From: Azospirillum sp. TSO35-2
Lineage (GTDB): Bacteria > Pseudomonadota > Alphaproteobacteria > Azospirillales > Azospirillaceae
Assembly (NCBI RefSeq): GCF_003116095.1
Contig: NZ_LGRA01000013.1
Span: 356,545 to 420,544, forward strand
Direction: 5' to 3'
DNA length: 64,000 bases
Position numbers and translations under genes: made by a program. Below the pieces are notes generated by a model. That model searched no databases. It was not told where the DNA came from and saw only the letters and a program-made list of their open reading frames with translations. This document shows, piece after piece, positions 16,199-27,555 of the stretch. Positions within the stretch are counted from its first letter, which is position 1. Each line of letters starts with the position of its first letter.

Positions 16199-16978
16199 AT
16201 GAAGGTCGCGTCGAACGGTATCCAAATCAACGTCGAGGAGCAGGGCCGCGGCGAACCGGCACTCGTCTTCCTCCATTATTGGGGCGGCTCGGCCCGTACG
16301 TGGCGCCATGTCACCTCCAGACTCGCCTCCGCCCATCGGACGCTCGCTGCCGATCATCGCGGGTGGGGAGAGTCCGAAGCGCCGGCCACAGGCTATGCGC
16401 TGGACGACCTCGCCGACGATGCGCTGGGCGTCATTCACGCGCTTGACCTGAAGCGTTATGTCCTCGTCGGTCATTCGATGGGCGGAAAGGTCGCCCAGCT
16501 GATCGCGGCGCAGCGGCCAGATGGGCTTGCCGGTCTCATCCTTGTGGCCCCGGCGCCGCCCACACCGATCGCGCTTCCGCAAGTCGCCCGCGACATGATG
16601 GCCCGCGCCTACGATTCACCCGCATCCGTCGAGGCGACAATCGATCGGGTGCTTGCCTGCAAGCCGCTGAGCCCCGCCGATCGTGCCCAGGTCGTCGCCG
16701 ACAGCCTGCGCGGGGCGCCACAGGCGAAGAGGGCTTGGCCGGCATCGGCCAGTCTGGAGGACATCTCCGGAATGGTCGGCAACATCGACTGTCCGACGCT
16801 CGTCATCAGCGGCGAGTTCGACAATGTCGACACGCCCGAGGCGCTGAAGGCCGAACTGATGCCACGCATCCCGCACGCAACACTGCAGGTGCTCCCCGGC
16901 ACAGGACACCTCTCTCCACTCGAAGCTCCCGACCTCCTCGCGGGCCTGATCTCCAGCTTCGTCGAGGGGCTGGGCTGA
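16199..16978 (+). CDS. Alpha/beta-fold hydrolase
   Basis: A 259-residue cytoplasmic hydrolase with LVFLHYWGGSARTW near residue 24, nucleophile elbow GHSMGG (Ser93), acid region VISGEFDNV and catalytic His in GTGHLSPLEAP. The start at 16199 has AAAGGG upstream; ATG pairs at 16181/16184 sit too close to their GGAG. It belongs to the haloperoxidase/esterase-like group, and the divergent LysR protein is its probable activator. The substrate is unknown. Confidence 0.88.
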   Translation: MKVASNGIQINVEEQGRGEPALVFLHYWGGSARTWRHVTSRLASAHRTLAADHRGWGESEAPATGYALDDLADDALGVIHALDLKRYVLVGHSMGGKVAQLIAAQRPDGLAGLILVAPAPPTPIALPQVARDMMARAYDSPASVEATIDRVLACKPLSPADRAQVVADSLRGAPQAKRAWPASASLEDISGMVGNIDCPTLVISGEFDNVDTPEALKAELMPRIPHATLQVLPGTGHLSPLEAPDLLAGLISSFVEGLG

Positions 16979-16988
16979 CGTTGTGGGC

Positions 16989-17018
16989 GGCGCCGCAGAT
17001 CCGTGCATCGACGGCGCC
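16989..17018 (+). terminator. Possible hairpin after the hydrolase gene
   Basis: GGCGCCG (16989-16995) pairs with CGGCGCC (17012-17018) across 16 nt, starting 11 bp after the stop codon. No T-tract follows, so intrinsic termination is uncertain. Confidence 0.35.
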
Positions 17019-17124
17019 CCCTTCATTCACAAGGATCGTCACAGGGCGGGCTGCCCGATGCCAACCGGCCTACGGACAGGCTGCACACCCGACGCTCGGC
17101 ATACGCGCATATATGAAAACAGAT

Positions 17125-17149
17125 TTACAGAAACTAAAAATTTCTGTAA
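17125..17149. promoter_or_regulatory. Perfect inverted repeat, probable RpiR-family operator
   Basis: TTACAGAAA (17125-17133) and TTTCTGTAA (17141-17149) are exact reverse complements with a 7-bp A-rich spacer. The site lies in an AT-rich island 48 bp before the regulator start, in contrast to the surrounding GC-rich DNA. Its place suggests autoregulation and control of the whole operon that follows. Confidence 0.7.
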
Positions 17150-17196
17150 CTATATGCTCATAGGGCCGCGCTGCCGCTGCGAAGGGATGTCGGGGG

Positions 17197-18090
17197 ATGG
17201 AGCCACCCATTCAGACGGGATCGCTGCTGATCCGGATGCAGAACTGCCAGCAGCAGCTTCCGGCGGCTCTCGCCAAGGTCGGGGCCTGGGCGCTGGCCTA
17301 TCCCTTCCGCACCGCCACCCTGAAGATCGGCGAACTGGCCGCGGCGGCGGAGGTGTCGGTGGCGTCGGTCAACCGCTATGCCCGCTTCCTCGGCTATGAG
17401 GGTTATCCGGAGTTCCGCGAGGATCTGCTGCGCGCCTTCGAGTCCACCTTCGCGCCGGTGGAGAAGCTGCGCGTCGCCGTGCAACGCGACACCTCCAACG
17501 CCGAGATCATGCGGGAATCGCTGGCCAGCGACGCCGGCAACATCACCCGCACCATGGAGCTGCTCCAGCCGGAGCAGTGTGAAGCCGCCATCCGCCTGAT
17601 CCGTGAGGCCGGGCGCGTCGTGGCGCTCGGTCTCGGCGACAGCGCCTATCTCGCCCTGTTCCTGGCCGACGTGCTGGAGCCTTGCGTCGACAACGTCCGC
17701 GAGGCCATCGAGTTCGCAGGCACCGAACGCACCATCCGCCGGCTGATGACGGTGAAGCCCGGCGATCTGGTGATCGCCATCACCTCGCCGCGCTACTCGC
17801 GCCGGACCATCGAGCATCTGCAGCTGTGTCGGGAGCGCGGGGCGAAGGCCATCGCGCTGACCGACGCGCCGGACAGCCCGATCGTGCCGCTGGCCGACGT
17901 GACGCTGCTGGCCGGGGCCGACCATGGCGTGCGCCACAGCTCCCCCACCGGGCTGATGGCGCTGATCGTGGCGCTGGGCACCGCGCTGTCCCGCTCCGGT
18001 CCCGACAGCGTCGGCCAGGCCGCCGACGTCGCCGAACGCATCCTGCCCTACCTCCACGTCGTGCCGAAATCGAACCGCCCGACAGAGTGA
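17197..18090 (+). CDS. MurR/RpiR-family transcriptional regulator
   Basis: A 297-residue regulator: an N-terminal HTH_6 domain (residues 10-85; IGELAAAAEVSVASVNRYARFLGYEGYPEF, in two overlapping parts) and a C-terminal SIS domain (about 125-260; VVALGLGDSAYLALFLADVL, VIAITSPRYSRRT). SIS domains usually bind phosphosugars or related metabolites, and MurR senses a cell-wall sugar phosphate, which fits an operon that appears to take up cell-wall-like peptides. It is co-directional with the transaminase gene 40 bp downstream. Confidence 0.92.
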   Translation: MEPPIQTGSLLIRMQNCQQQLPAALAKVGAWALAYPFRTATLKIGELAAAAEVSVASVNRYARFLGYEGYPEFREDLLRAFESTFAPVEKLRVAVQRDTSNAEIMRESLASDAGNITRTMELLQPEQCEAAIRLIREAGRVVALGLGDSAYLALFLADVLEPCVDNVREAIEFAGTERTIRRLMTVKPGDLVIAITSPRYSRRTIEHLQLCRERGAKAIALTDAPDSPIVPLADVTLLAGADHGVRHSSPTGLMALIVALGTALSRSGPDSVGQAADVAERILPYLHVVPKSNRPTE

Positions 18091-18130
18091 ACGGCACTTG
18101 TCCTCCACGCCCCAGAGAAGTTGGAAAGCG

Positions 18131-18972
18131 ATGACGATCTCCTATTGGAACGGGCGTTACCTGCCGCTGGACGAGGTCCATGTGTCGCCGCTGGACCGCG
18201 GCTTCCTGTTCGCCGACGGTCTCTATGAGGTGACCGCCGCCTACAACGGCCGCCTGTTCGAGCCGGAGGCGCACATCGCCCGTCTGCAGCGCGGCCTGTC
18301 CGACCTGCGCATCGACTGCACCCTGTCGGCCGGCGACTGGATGGGCATCATGGAGCGGCTGGCCGCCTCCTCCGGCATCGACGGCGACCTGACCGTCTAT
18401 CTCCAGGTCACCCGCGGCGCCGCCGCCAGCCGCGGCCACGCCTTCCCGGCCGGGGTCACCCCGTCGGTGTTCGGCATGGTCAGCCCGCTGAAGCGCCCGC
18501 CCGCGGCGTGGCGCGACCAGGGTGTCGCCGCCATCACCATCCCCGACATCCGCTGGGGCCGTTGCGACCTGAAGACGGTGGCGCTGCTGGGCAGCGTGCT
18601 GGCGCAGCAGGCGGCGACCGACGCCGGCGTGGTCGATGCGCTGCAACTGCGCGACGGCCTGGTGACCGAGGGCGCCGCCACCAACATCTTCGTGGTCAAG
18701 GACGGCGCCATCGCCACGCCGATCAACGACACCCGCATCCTTCAGGGCATCACCCGCACCGTCATCCTGCGCTTGGCGGCCGAGGCCGGCCTGCGGCTGG
18801 AGGAACGCGACATCCCGGCGGCGGAGCTTGAGGCCGCCGACGAGATCTGGATCGCCAGCACCACCAAGGAGATCACGCCGGTCACGACGCTGAACGGCAA
18901 GCCGGTCGGCACCGGCGCACCGGGCATGGTGTGGCGCCGCCTGTTCGCGCTCTTCGCCGAAAGACTTGGCCG

Positions 18973-18976
<4 letters not shown>
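18131..18976 (+). CDS. dat: D-amino-acid transaminase (class IV, PLP)
   Basis: A 281-residue class IV aminotransferase starting [20 protein letters not shown], with [25 protein letters not shown] and the PLP lysine in [18 protein letters not shown], all typical of D-alanine transaminases. It would convert D-amino acids and 2-oxoglutarate to oxo acids and D-glutamate. The start at 18131 follows GGAAAG; an upstream ATG at 18098 has no support. Its stop overlaps the start of the ABC ATPase gene (ATGA). The following D-peptidase genes support a D-amino-acid role over a branched-chain one. Confidence 0.87.
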
Positions 18977-20886
<1,910 letters not shown>

Positions 20887-20907
20887 ATCAAGAAAGGGAG
20901 ACATCAC

Positions 20908-22440
20908 GTGACGCGCTTCGCTCTTCCCCTGCTGGCCGGCCTGCTCGCCGGCACCGCGCTGGCCGGCCCGGCCTTCGCCGCCAAGGATCTGGTGGTCGGC
21001 CTCCCCGACAACATCACGGGTCTGGACCCGGCCGACATCAACGACACCCTGTCGCAGTCGGCCAGCCGCACGATGATGCAGGGCCTGTTCGGCTTCGACA
21101 AGGACATGAAGCTGGTGCCGCTGCTGGCGGAAAGCTTCACGGTCAACGACACCGCCACCGAATACACCTATCGCCTGCGCAAGGGCGTCACCTTCCATGA
21201 CGGCTCGCCCTTCAACGCCCAGGCGGTGAAGATCAACTTCGACCGCCTCGCCAACCCGGCCAACCGGCTGAAGCGCCAGAGCCTGCTGGCGATGCTGGCC
21301 GAGACGGTGGTGGTCGACGACACCACGATCACGCTGAAGCTGGCGCAGCCCTTCGGCGCGCTGAACAACAACCTGGCCCACCCCGGCGCCATGATCATCA
21401 GCCCGAAGGCGCTGGAGACCTACGGCAAGGAGATCGGCCGCCACCCGGTCGGCACCGGCCCCTACAAGTTCGTCAGCTGGGAAGCCGACACGCTGAAGGT
21501 CGAGAAGAACGGCACGTACTGGAAGCAGGGCCTGCCGAAGATCGACCACGTCACGCTGAAGAGCGTGCCGGAGAACGGCAGCCGCATCGCCATGCTCCAG
21601 ACCAACGAGGCGCAGTTCATCTATCCGCTGCCGCCGGAGATGGTGAAGATGGTGGAAGGCAACCAGGCGCTGGAGATCATCGACGCCCCGTCGATCATCG
21701 CCCGCTATGTGGCGCTGAACACCATGAAGAAGCCGTTCAACGACCCGCGCGTCCGTCAGGCGCTGAACTACGCCGTCGACAAGAACGCCTGGATGAAGGT
21801 GGTCTATCGCGGCTATGCCGCCCCGCTGGATTCGGCGATCCCGTCCAAGCTGGGCTTCCACGTCACCCAGCCGAACCAATACACCTACGACCTCGCCAAG
21901 GCGAAGGCGCTGCTGGCCGAAGCCGGCTACCCGAACGGCTTCGAGGCCGAGATGTTCGGCCGCAACAGCACCAACTTGATCCGCGGCATGCAGTTCGTGC
22001 AGCAGCAGCTGTCGCAGATCGGCGTCAAGCTGACCGTCACCCCGCTGGAGGCCGGCGTCGAGGCCGCCCGCGTCTGGGGCGTCGAGAAGCCGGAGGACGC
22101 GACGGTGCAGATGCAGTATGGCGGCTGGTCGGCCTCGACCGGCGACGCCGACTGGGGCCTGCGCCCGCTGCTGTGGGGCAAGGGCTTCCCGCCGAAGTTC
22201 TTCAACGTGGCGTACTATAAGAACGACACGGTCGACGCCGCCATCGAGACCGGCATCGGCACCGCCGACGACGCCAAGCGCGCCGAGGCCTACCGCGTCG
22301 CCCAGGAGCAGATCTGGAAGGACGCGCCGTGGATCTTCCTCGGCGTGGAGAACCTGCTGGCCGGCAAGTCGAAGAAGCTGAGCGGCTTCTATTACGTGGC
22401 CGACGGCGGGCTGCAGATGGAAGAGGCTGATCTGCAATGA
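20908..22440 (+). CDS. Periplasmic peptide-binding protein (SBP_bac_5, DppA/GsiB type)
   Basis: A 510-residue family 5 binding protein with a Sec signal (FALPLLAGLLAGTALAGPAFA) and mature start KDLVVGLPDNITGLDPADIN. Family blocks YTYRLRKGVTFHDGSPFNAQ and GTGPYKFVSW are present. The start is GTG 20908, after AAAGGGAG. Together with the fused ATPase and two permeases it forms a peptide importer. Placement among D-peptidases suggests peptides with D- or isopeptide-linked residues; glutathione-type ligands are an alternative. Confidence 0.92.
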   Translation: MTRFALPLLAGLLAGTALAGPAFAAKDLVVGLPDNITGLDPADINDTLSQSASRTMMQGLFGFDKDMKLVPLLAESFTVNDTATEYTYRLRKGVTFHDGSPFNAQAVKINFDRLANPANRLKRQSLLAMLAETVVVDDTTITLKLAQPFGALNNNLAHPGAMIISPKALETYGKEIGRHPVGTGPYKFVSWEADTLKVEKNGTYWKQGLPKIDHVTLKSVPENGSRIAMLQTNEAQFIYPLPPEMVKMVEGNQALEIIDAPSIIARYVALNTMKKPFNDPRVRQALNYAVDKNAWMKVVYRGYAAPLDSAIPSKLGFHVTQPNQYTYDLAKAKALLAEAGYPNGFEAEMFGRNSTNLIRGMQFVQQQLSQIGVKLTVTPLEAGVEAARVWGVEKPEDATVQMQYGGWSASTGDADWGLRPLLWGKGFPPKFFNVAYYKNDTVDAAIETGIGTADDAKRAEAYRVAQEQIWKDAPWIFLGVENLLAGKSKKLSGFYYVADGGLQMEEADLQ

Positions 22441-22447
22441 TGTGAGT

Positions 22448-22479
22448 GTGGCGCCGGTCTTCATTGTGGCTGGCGCCAC
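22448..22479 (+). terminator. Hairpin directly after the binding-protein gene
   Basis: GTGGCGCC (22448-22455) and GGCGCCAC (22472-22479) are exact complements around a 16-nt loop. It stands between the stop codon and the interspersed repeat and may stabilise the upstream mRNA or cause partial termination. Confidence 0.45.
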
Positions 22480-22481
22480 GT

Positions 22482-22646
22482 TGCCCCCTCCCGAACCCTC
22501 CCCCACCTTCGGTGGGAGAGGGAACTCCGCCGCTCTTGCGCTTAACTCCCTCTCCCGCGAAGCTCTCGCACAAAGCTTTGCTTTGTGCTGACGCGACAGG
22601 CGGACCATAGGTCCGCTGAGAGCGGGGGAGGGTTGGGGAGGGGGCA
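22482..22646. repeat. MITE-like structured intergenic repeat with 23-bp terminal inverted repeats
   Basis: The ends match at 22 of 23 positions when one is reverse-complemented (left end TGCCCCCTCCCGAACCCTCC, 22482-22504; right end 22624-22646). Inside are CCCACCTTCGGTGGG, GCACAAAG-N5-CTTTGTGC and GCGGACC-ATA-GGTCCGC hairpins. No reading frame is carried. The size of 165 bp, the symmetrical ends and the intergenic position suggest a non-autonomous mobile or REP-type repeat that splits the operon between binding protein and permeases. No clear target-site duplication is seen. Confidence 0.75.
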
Positions 22647-22681
22647 TTCGAAGCCGACATCTCTTCCAGGACCTCCGCCCC

Positions 22682-23602
22682 ATGCTGAAATATCTCGTCG
22701 GCCGTGTTGCCGGCATCCTGCCGGTTCTGCTGGTGATCTCCGTCTTCGTCTTCGGCTTCGTCCATCTGCTGCCGGGCGACCCGGCGCGGCTGGTCGCCGG
22801 CCCGGATGCGACCCAGCAGGACGTCGAACTGGTGCGCCAGGATCTCGGCCTCGACCAGCCGCTGTGGGTGCAGTATGGCCGCTTCCTCGGCAACGCGGTG
22901 CAGGGCGAGTTCGGCCGGTCGATGAAGTCCAAGCGGCCGGTGTCGCAGGAGATCGGCGAACGCTTCATGCCGACGCTCTACCTCACCGTCGTCGCCATGG
23001 TGTGGGCGACGCTGGCCGGGCTGCTGATCGGCGTGGCGTCGGCCACCAGGCGCGGGCGCTGGCAGGACCATGTCGGCATGGTGGTGGCGGTGTCGGGCAT
23101 CGCCTTCCCGTCCTTCTGGCTCGGCCTGCTGATGATCGACCTGTTCTCGGTCAAGCTCGGCTGGCTGCCGACCAGCGGCTATGGCACCTGGCAGCATTAC
23201 GTCATGCCGTCGCTGACCTTGGGCCTCGGCGTCGCCGCGGTGATGGCGCGCTTCACCCGCTCCGCCTTCATCGAGATCGCGCGCGAGGATTACGTCCGCA
23301 CGGCGCGGGCCAAGGGCGTGCCGGCCCGGCTGGTGGTGTGGAAGCACACGCTGCGCAACGCGCTGATCCCGATCATCACCATGGTCGGGCTGCAATTCGG
23401 CTTCCTGCTCGGCGGGTCGATCGTGGTGGAGACGGTGTTCTCCTGGCCGGGGTTGGGCCGGCTGCTGGTGGACAGCGTCAGTTACCGCGACTACACGGTG
23501 ATCCAGGCGGAGATCCTGCTGTTCTCGCTGGAGTTCATCATCATCAACCTGCTGGTCGATGTGCTGTACGCCTTCGCCAACCCCGAGATTCGCTACTCAT
23601 GA
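22682..23602 (+). CDS. Peptide ABC transporter permease, DppB type
   Basis: A 306-residue permease beginning [39 protein letters not shown], the standard DppB N-terminus (quoted here in part: [10 protein letters not shown]). It has six hydrophobic segments and the EAA loop [20 protein letters not shown]. It starts 36 bp after the interspersed repeat, and its stop overlaps the next gene by 4 bp. Confidence 0.93.
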   Translation: MLKYLVGRVAGILPVLLVISVFVFGFVHLLPGDPARLVAGPDATQQDVELVRQDLGLDQPLWVQYGRFLGNAVQGEFGRSMKSKRPVSQEIGERFMPTLYLTVVAMVWATLAGLLIGVASATRRGRWQDHVGMVVAVSGIAFPSFWLGLLMIDLFSVKLGWLPTSGYGTWQHYVMPSLTLGLGVAAVMARFTRSAFIEIAREDYVRTARAKGVPARLVVWKHTLRNALIPIITMVGLQFGFLLGGSIVVETVFSWPGLGRLLVDSVSYRDYTVIQAEILLFSLEFIIINLLVDVLYAFANPEIRYS

Positions 23603-24483
23603 CCACGACCGATGCAACGAGCGTGGCCGTGAGCCACGAAGCCGTCCGTTCGCCGCTGCGCGAGTTCTGGCGCAAGTTCCGGCGCAACCGCACCGCCATG
23701 GTCGCCGGCATCTGCCTGCTGCTGCTGGCGCTCGCCGCGGCCGGCGCACCGTGGATCGCCCCCTACGACCCGGCGGGCTTCGATTACGACCGCATCCTGG
23801 AAGGCCCGTCGGCCGACCATTGGGCCGGCACCGACGCCTATGGCCGCGACATCTTCAGCCGTATCCTGTGGGGTGCCCGCATCTCGCTGTCGGTCGGGCT
23901 GCTGTCGGTGCTGCTGGGCGGGGTGGCCGGCGTGGCGCTGGGGCTGGTCGCCGGCTTCCGCGGCGGCTGGATCGACAGCCTGATCATGCGCGTCTGCGAC
24001 GTGCTGCTGGCCTTCCCCGGCATCCTGCTCGCCATCGGCATCGTCGCCATCCTGGGGCCGGGCATCGAGAACGTCATCTATGCGGTGGCGATCTTCAGCG
24101 TCCCCGTGTTCGCCCGCCTCGTGCGCGGCAGCACGCTGTCGCTGAAGCGCGCGGTCTATGTCGACGCCGCCCGCGCCATCGGCGTGCGCGACCGGCTGCT
24201 GATGGTGCGCCACATCCTGCCCGGCACGCTGCCCAGCGTGATCGTCTATGTCTCCATGCGCATCGGCACCTCGATCCTGACGGCGGCCAGCCTCAGCTTC
24301 ATCGGCCTGGGCGCCCAGCCGCCCAGCCCGGAATGGGGCGCGATGCTGGCCGACGGGCGCAGCTACATCGGCGTCGCCAGCCATGTCACCTTCTATCCCG
24401 GCCTCGCCATCTTCCTGACGGTGCTGGCCTTCAACCTGCTCGGCGACGGACTGCGCGATGCCCTCGACCCCAAACTCCGCTGA
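23599..24483 (+). CDS. Peptide ABC transporter permease, DppC type
   Basis: A 294-residue permease with the DppC N-terminal [20 protein letters not shown], the [20 protein letters not shown] motif and the EAA loop [20 protein letters not shown]. The ATG at 23599 overlaps the DppB stop (ATGA). Its last 26 bases overlap the following peptidase gene, so import and peptide breakdown are translationally linked. Confidence 0.93.
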   Translation: MTTTDATSVAVSHEAVRSPLREFWRKFRRNRTAMVAGICLLLLALAAAGAPWIAPYDPAGFDYDRILEGPSADHWAGTDAYGRDIFSRILWGARISLSVGLLSVLLGGVAGVALGLVAGFRGGWIDSLIMRVCDVLLAFPGILLAIGIVAILGPGIENVIYAVAIFSVPVFARLVRGSTLSLKRAVYVDAARAIGVRDRLLMVRHILPGTLPSVIVYVSMRIGTSILTAASLSFIGLGAQPPSPEWGAMLADGRSYIGVASHVTFYPGLAIFLTVLAFNLLGDGLRDALDPKLR

Positions 24484-25552
24484 CGGCGGCAAGCGCGCGC
24501 GGGCCTTCGGGCTCGCCTGCGGCCGGCTGACGCCGGGGCCGCGCAACGCCATCACCGACGTGCCGGGCGTGCGCGTCGGCCATGCCACGCTGGATGAGAA
24601 CCTTTTCCAAGGGGGCGCGATCCAGACCGGCGTCACCGCCATCCTGCCCCATGCCGGCAACCTCTACCGCGACAAGCCGGTCGCGGCGGCCGACGTGCTG
24701 AACGGCTTCGGCAAGAGCGTCGGGCTGATGCAGGTGGAGGAACTCGGCGCGCTGGAAACGCCGATCCTGCTGACCAACACCCTGTCGGTCGGCACCGCGT
24801 CCACCGCGCTGGTCCGCCACGCCATCGCCGCCAACCCCGACATCGGCCGCACCACCGCCACCGTCAACCCGGTGGTGATGGAGTGCAACGACGGCCCGCT
24901 GAGCGACATCCAGGCGCTGGCGGTGACCGAGGCGCACGCCGCCGCCGCCCTGTCCGCCGCGCTGAACCAGCCGGACGGGGCGGAGGTCGCGGTCGGGTCG
25001 ATCGGCGCCGGGCGCGGCATGTCCTGCTTCGGCTTCAAGGGCGGCATCGGCACGTCCTCGCGCCGGCTGAAGCTGGACGGCAAGCGCCATCACCTGGGCG
25101 TGCTGGTCCTGGCGAATTTCGGCCGACCGGGGGAACTGCGCCTGCCCGACGGCCGCCGCGTCGCCCCGCCGGCCGGGGACGACGCGCCGGAGAAGGGCTC
25201 CGTCATCGTCATCGCCGCCACCGACGTGCCGCTCGACCACCGCCAGCTGCGCCGGGTGATCCGCCGCGCCGGGGTCGGGCTGGCGCGCGTCGGGTCCTTC
25301 TGGGGCCACGGCAGCGGCGACATCGCGCTGGGCTTCACCACCGCCAACCGCATCGACCACGACGAGCGGGCCGACATCGTGGCCCTGCGCACGCTGAACG
25401 AGCGCCGCATCGACGCGCTGTTCGAGGCGATGGCCGACGCGACGCAGGAAGCGGTTCTGGACGCGCTGGCCGCGGCCATGCCGGTGGTCGGCCGCGACGG
25501 CGCCACCCGGCCTTGCCTGTCCGACGCCCTGACATTCGGGAGCACAGAGTGA
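24458..25552 (+). CDS. dmpA: P1-family peptidase, DmpA type (L-aminopeptidase/D-esterase/beta-aminopeptidase)
   Basis: A 364-residue N-terminal-nucleophile-like peptidase recognised from [39 protein letters not shown] and [12 protein letters not shown]. The GIGTSSR segment corresponds to the region where DmpA/BapA enzymes cleave themselves to expose a Ser nucleophile. Family members cut L-aminoacyl amides, D-esters or beta-peptides. No signal peptide is present, so it acts in the cytoplasm on imported peptides. It overlaps DppC by 26 bp and the next gene by 4 bp. Confidence 0.88.
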   Translation: MPSTPNSADGGKRARAFGLACGRLTPGPRNAITDVPGVRVGHATLDENLFQGGAIQTGVTAILPHAGNLYRDKPVAAADVLNGFGKSVGLMQVEELGALETPILLTNTLSVGTASTALVRHAIAANPDIGRTTATVNPVVMECNDGPLSDIQALAVTEAHAAAALSAALNQPDGAEVAVGSIGAGRGMSCFGFKGGIGTSSRRLKLDGKRHHLGVLVLANFGRPGELRLPDGRRVAPPAGDDAPEKGSVIVIAATDVPLDHRQLRRVIRRAGVGLARVGSFWGHGSGDIALGFTTANRIDHDERADIVALRTLNERRIDALFEAMADATQEAVLDALAAAMPVVGRDGATRPCLSDALTFGSTE

Positions 25553-26382
25553 AGATCTACATCTCCGCCGACATCGAAGGGGTGGCCGGCGTCGTTTCCC
25601 AACAGCAGGTGACGCCGGGCAACGCCGAATATGAGCGTGCCCGCCGCCTGATGACCGCCGAGGTCAACGCCGCCATCGAAGGGGCGCTGGAAGGCGGGGC
25701 GAGCGACATCCTGGTCAACGACAGCCATGGCCCGATGGTCAACCTGCTGCCGGACGAGCTTCATCCGGCCGCCGAGCTGATCCTCGGCCGGCCCAAGCCG
25801 ATCGGCATGTTCGCCGGGCTGGAACCGGACGCCGCCGGCGTGATGTGCGTCGGCTTCCACACGTCGGCGCGCCAGTACGGCATCCTCGCCCACACCACCA
25901 ACAGCTTCGCCTTCGGGCGCGTGACGGTGAACGGCCTGGAGTTGGGGGAGGCCGGCAATTACGGCGCCTATGCCGGGGAGATCGGCGTGCCGGTGATCCT
26001 GCTGACCGGCGACGACCGCTTCGCGGCGGAGATGGCGCCGCTGTTCCCGGAAGCCGAACGGGTGGTGGTGAAGCAGGCGCTGGGTCAGCGCGCCGCCCGC
26101 GCCGTGGCGCCGTCGGTCGCCCGCGACCGCATCCGCGCGGCGGCGACCCGCGCCGTCCACCGGGCATCGGGCATCCCGCCGTTCCGCGTCCCGCCGCGGG
26201 ACGAAGGGGCGCCCTACCGGTTGGAGATCGAGATGAACAGCCCGGCGCTGGCCGATCTGGCATCGCTGATCCCGGTATCGGAGCGCCTTGACCCCGTCAC
26301 GATCCGCTTGGCCGCCGACAGCATGGCCGGCGTGCTCGGCTGGATCAACACCTTGTCGGCCATGTCGGCCACCCTGCGCTGA
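25549..26382 (+). CDS. M55-family metallopeptidase (D-aminopeptidase)
   Basis: A 277-residue protein of the D-aminopeptidase DppA family (peptidase M55, not the binding protein of the same name). It begins [16 protein letters not shown], whose Asp and Glu bind zinc, and carries the metal ligands in VNDSHGPMVNLLP and GFHTSA. The Bacillus prototype cleaves D-Ala from D-Ala-D-Ala and forms a decamer. The start is GTG 25549, overlapping the upstream stop (GTGA). With the transaminase it supports use of D-amino-acid peptides. Confidence 0.9.
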   Translation: MKIYISADIEGVAGVVSQQQVTPGNAEYERARRLMTAEVNAAIEGALEGGASDILVNDSHGPMVNLLPDELHPAAELILGRPKPIGMFAGLEPDAAGVMCVGFHTSARQYGILAHTTNSFAFGRVTVNGLELGEAGNYGAYAGEIGVPVILLTGDDRFAAEMAPLFPEAERVVVKQALGQRAARAVAPSVARDRIRAAATRAVHRASGIPPFRVPPRDEGAPYRLEIEMNSPALADLASLIPVSERLDPVTIRLAADSMAGVLGWINTLSAMSATLR

Positions 26383-26393
26383 GACCCGCACCC

Positions 26394-27401
26394 ATGACCC
26401 TTTCCCACCCGCAGCCTTTCGCGCTGGCCATCCATGGCGGCGCCGGCACCATCAAGCGCAGCGCGCTGACCCCGCTCCTGACCGAGGGCTATCACGCCGG
26501 CCTGCGCCGGGCGCTCGCCGCCGGGCACGAGGTGCTGGCCGATGGCGGCAGCGCGCTCGACGCCGTCACCGCCGCCGTGATGGCGCTGGAGGATGAGCCG
26601 CTGTTCAACGCCGGCCGCGGCGCCGTCTTCACCGCCGAGGGCACGCAGGAGATGGACGCCGCCATCATGGACGGCCGCGACCGCTCCGCCGGTGCGGTGG
26701 CCGGCCTGTTCGGCCCGCGCAATCCCATCCTGGCCGCCCGCGCGGTGATGGAGCACAGCGAGCATGTCCTGCTGATTGGCGAGGGCGCGCTGGACCTTTG
26801 CCGCCGCCAGGGTCTGCCGATGGAGGACGCTCCCTATTTCTTCACCCAGCCGCGCTGGGACGCCTTGCAGGCGGAGCTGGAGCGCCGCCGCTCCGGCGCC
26901 CCGGAAGATAACTCCGATGGGGGCGCCGACCAGCGCCGCCACGGCACGGTCGGCGCCGTCGCCCGCGATCGCGACGGCAACCTCGCCGCCGCCACCTCCA
27001 CCGGCGGCATGACCGCCAAGGCCAAGGGCCGTGTCGGCGACAGCCCGGTGATCGGCGCCGGCACCTTCGCCGACAACATCACCTGCGCCGTCTCCGCCAC
27101 CGGCCATGGCGAGCATTTCATCCGCCGCTGCGCCGCCCACGAGATCGACGCCCGCATGCGCTGGGCCGGCCAGACCCTGGACCGCGCTGCCGGCGACGTG
27201 GTGGCCGAACTGGGCGTGATCGGCGGCTCCGGCGGCCTGATCGCCATCGACCGCGACGGCCGGGTGGCCTTGCCCTTCAACTGCTCCGGCATGTATCGCG
27301 GCGCCATCGGGGCGGATGGGCTTCCGATGACGGCGATCCACCGCGAGGAGTATCGAATGGCCTTGGGTTCGGAAGACCAGAGCTTTCAGACGCCATCGTG
27401 A
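26394..27401 (+). CDS. iaaA: Isoaspartyl peptidase / L-asparaginase (Ntn hydrolase)
   Basis: A 335-residue type 2 asparaginase precursor: FALAIHGGAGTI at the start, LEDEPLFNAGRGAVFTAEG, and the autocleavage/nucleophile site HGTVGAVA (Thr185), followed by STGGMTAK. The enzyme hydrolyses beta-aspartyl dipeptides and asparagine. It ends the operon, 11 bp after the M55 gene. Its substrate class (isopeptides) complements DmpA and the D-aminopeptidase in breaking down peptides that ordinary peptidases leave. Confidence 0.9.
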   Translation: MTLSHPQPFALAIHGGAGTIKRSALTPLLTEGYHAGLRRALAAGHEVLADGGSALDAVTAAVMALEDEPLFNAGRGAVFTAEGTQEMDAAIMDGRDRSAGAVAGLFGPRNPILAARAVMEHSEHVLLIGEGALDLCRRQGLPMEDAPYFFTQPRWDALQAELERRRSGAPEDNSDGGADQRRHGTVGAVARDRDGNLAAATSTGGMTAKAKGRVGDSPVIGAGTFADNITCAVSATGHGEHFIRRCAAHEIDARMRWAGQTLDRAAGDVVAELGVIGGSGGLIAIDRDGRVALPFNCSGMYRGAIGADGLPMTAIHREEYRMALGSEDQSFQTPS

Positions 27402-27452
27402 GGCGGGCCTGTCCCGACTTCGGAAAGAACCACAGAGCCGGCAGGCCGCCTC
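27400..27452 (+). terminator. Possible bidirectional hairpin between operon end and the RTX gene
   Basis: GAGGCGGGCCTG (27400-27411) pairs with CAGGCCGCCTC (27442-27452) with a single bulge and a 30-nt loop, starting at the isoaspartyl peptidase stop codon. No T-tract is visible. Confidence 0.35.
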
Positions 27453-27555
27453 ATCAACGCCTTTGGCCCCGGAACATCTGCAAACAGGCACCGAGCGTGA
27501 CCCAGCTCTCTGACAACAGTCCACCGTCGACTTCACGGTGTCCGGTGGGCTCAGC

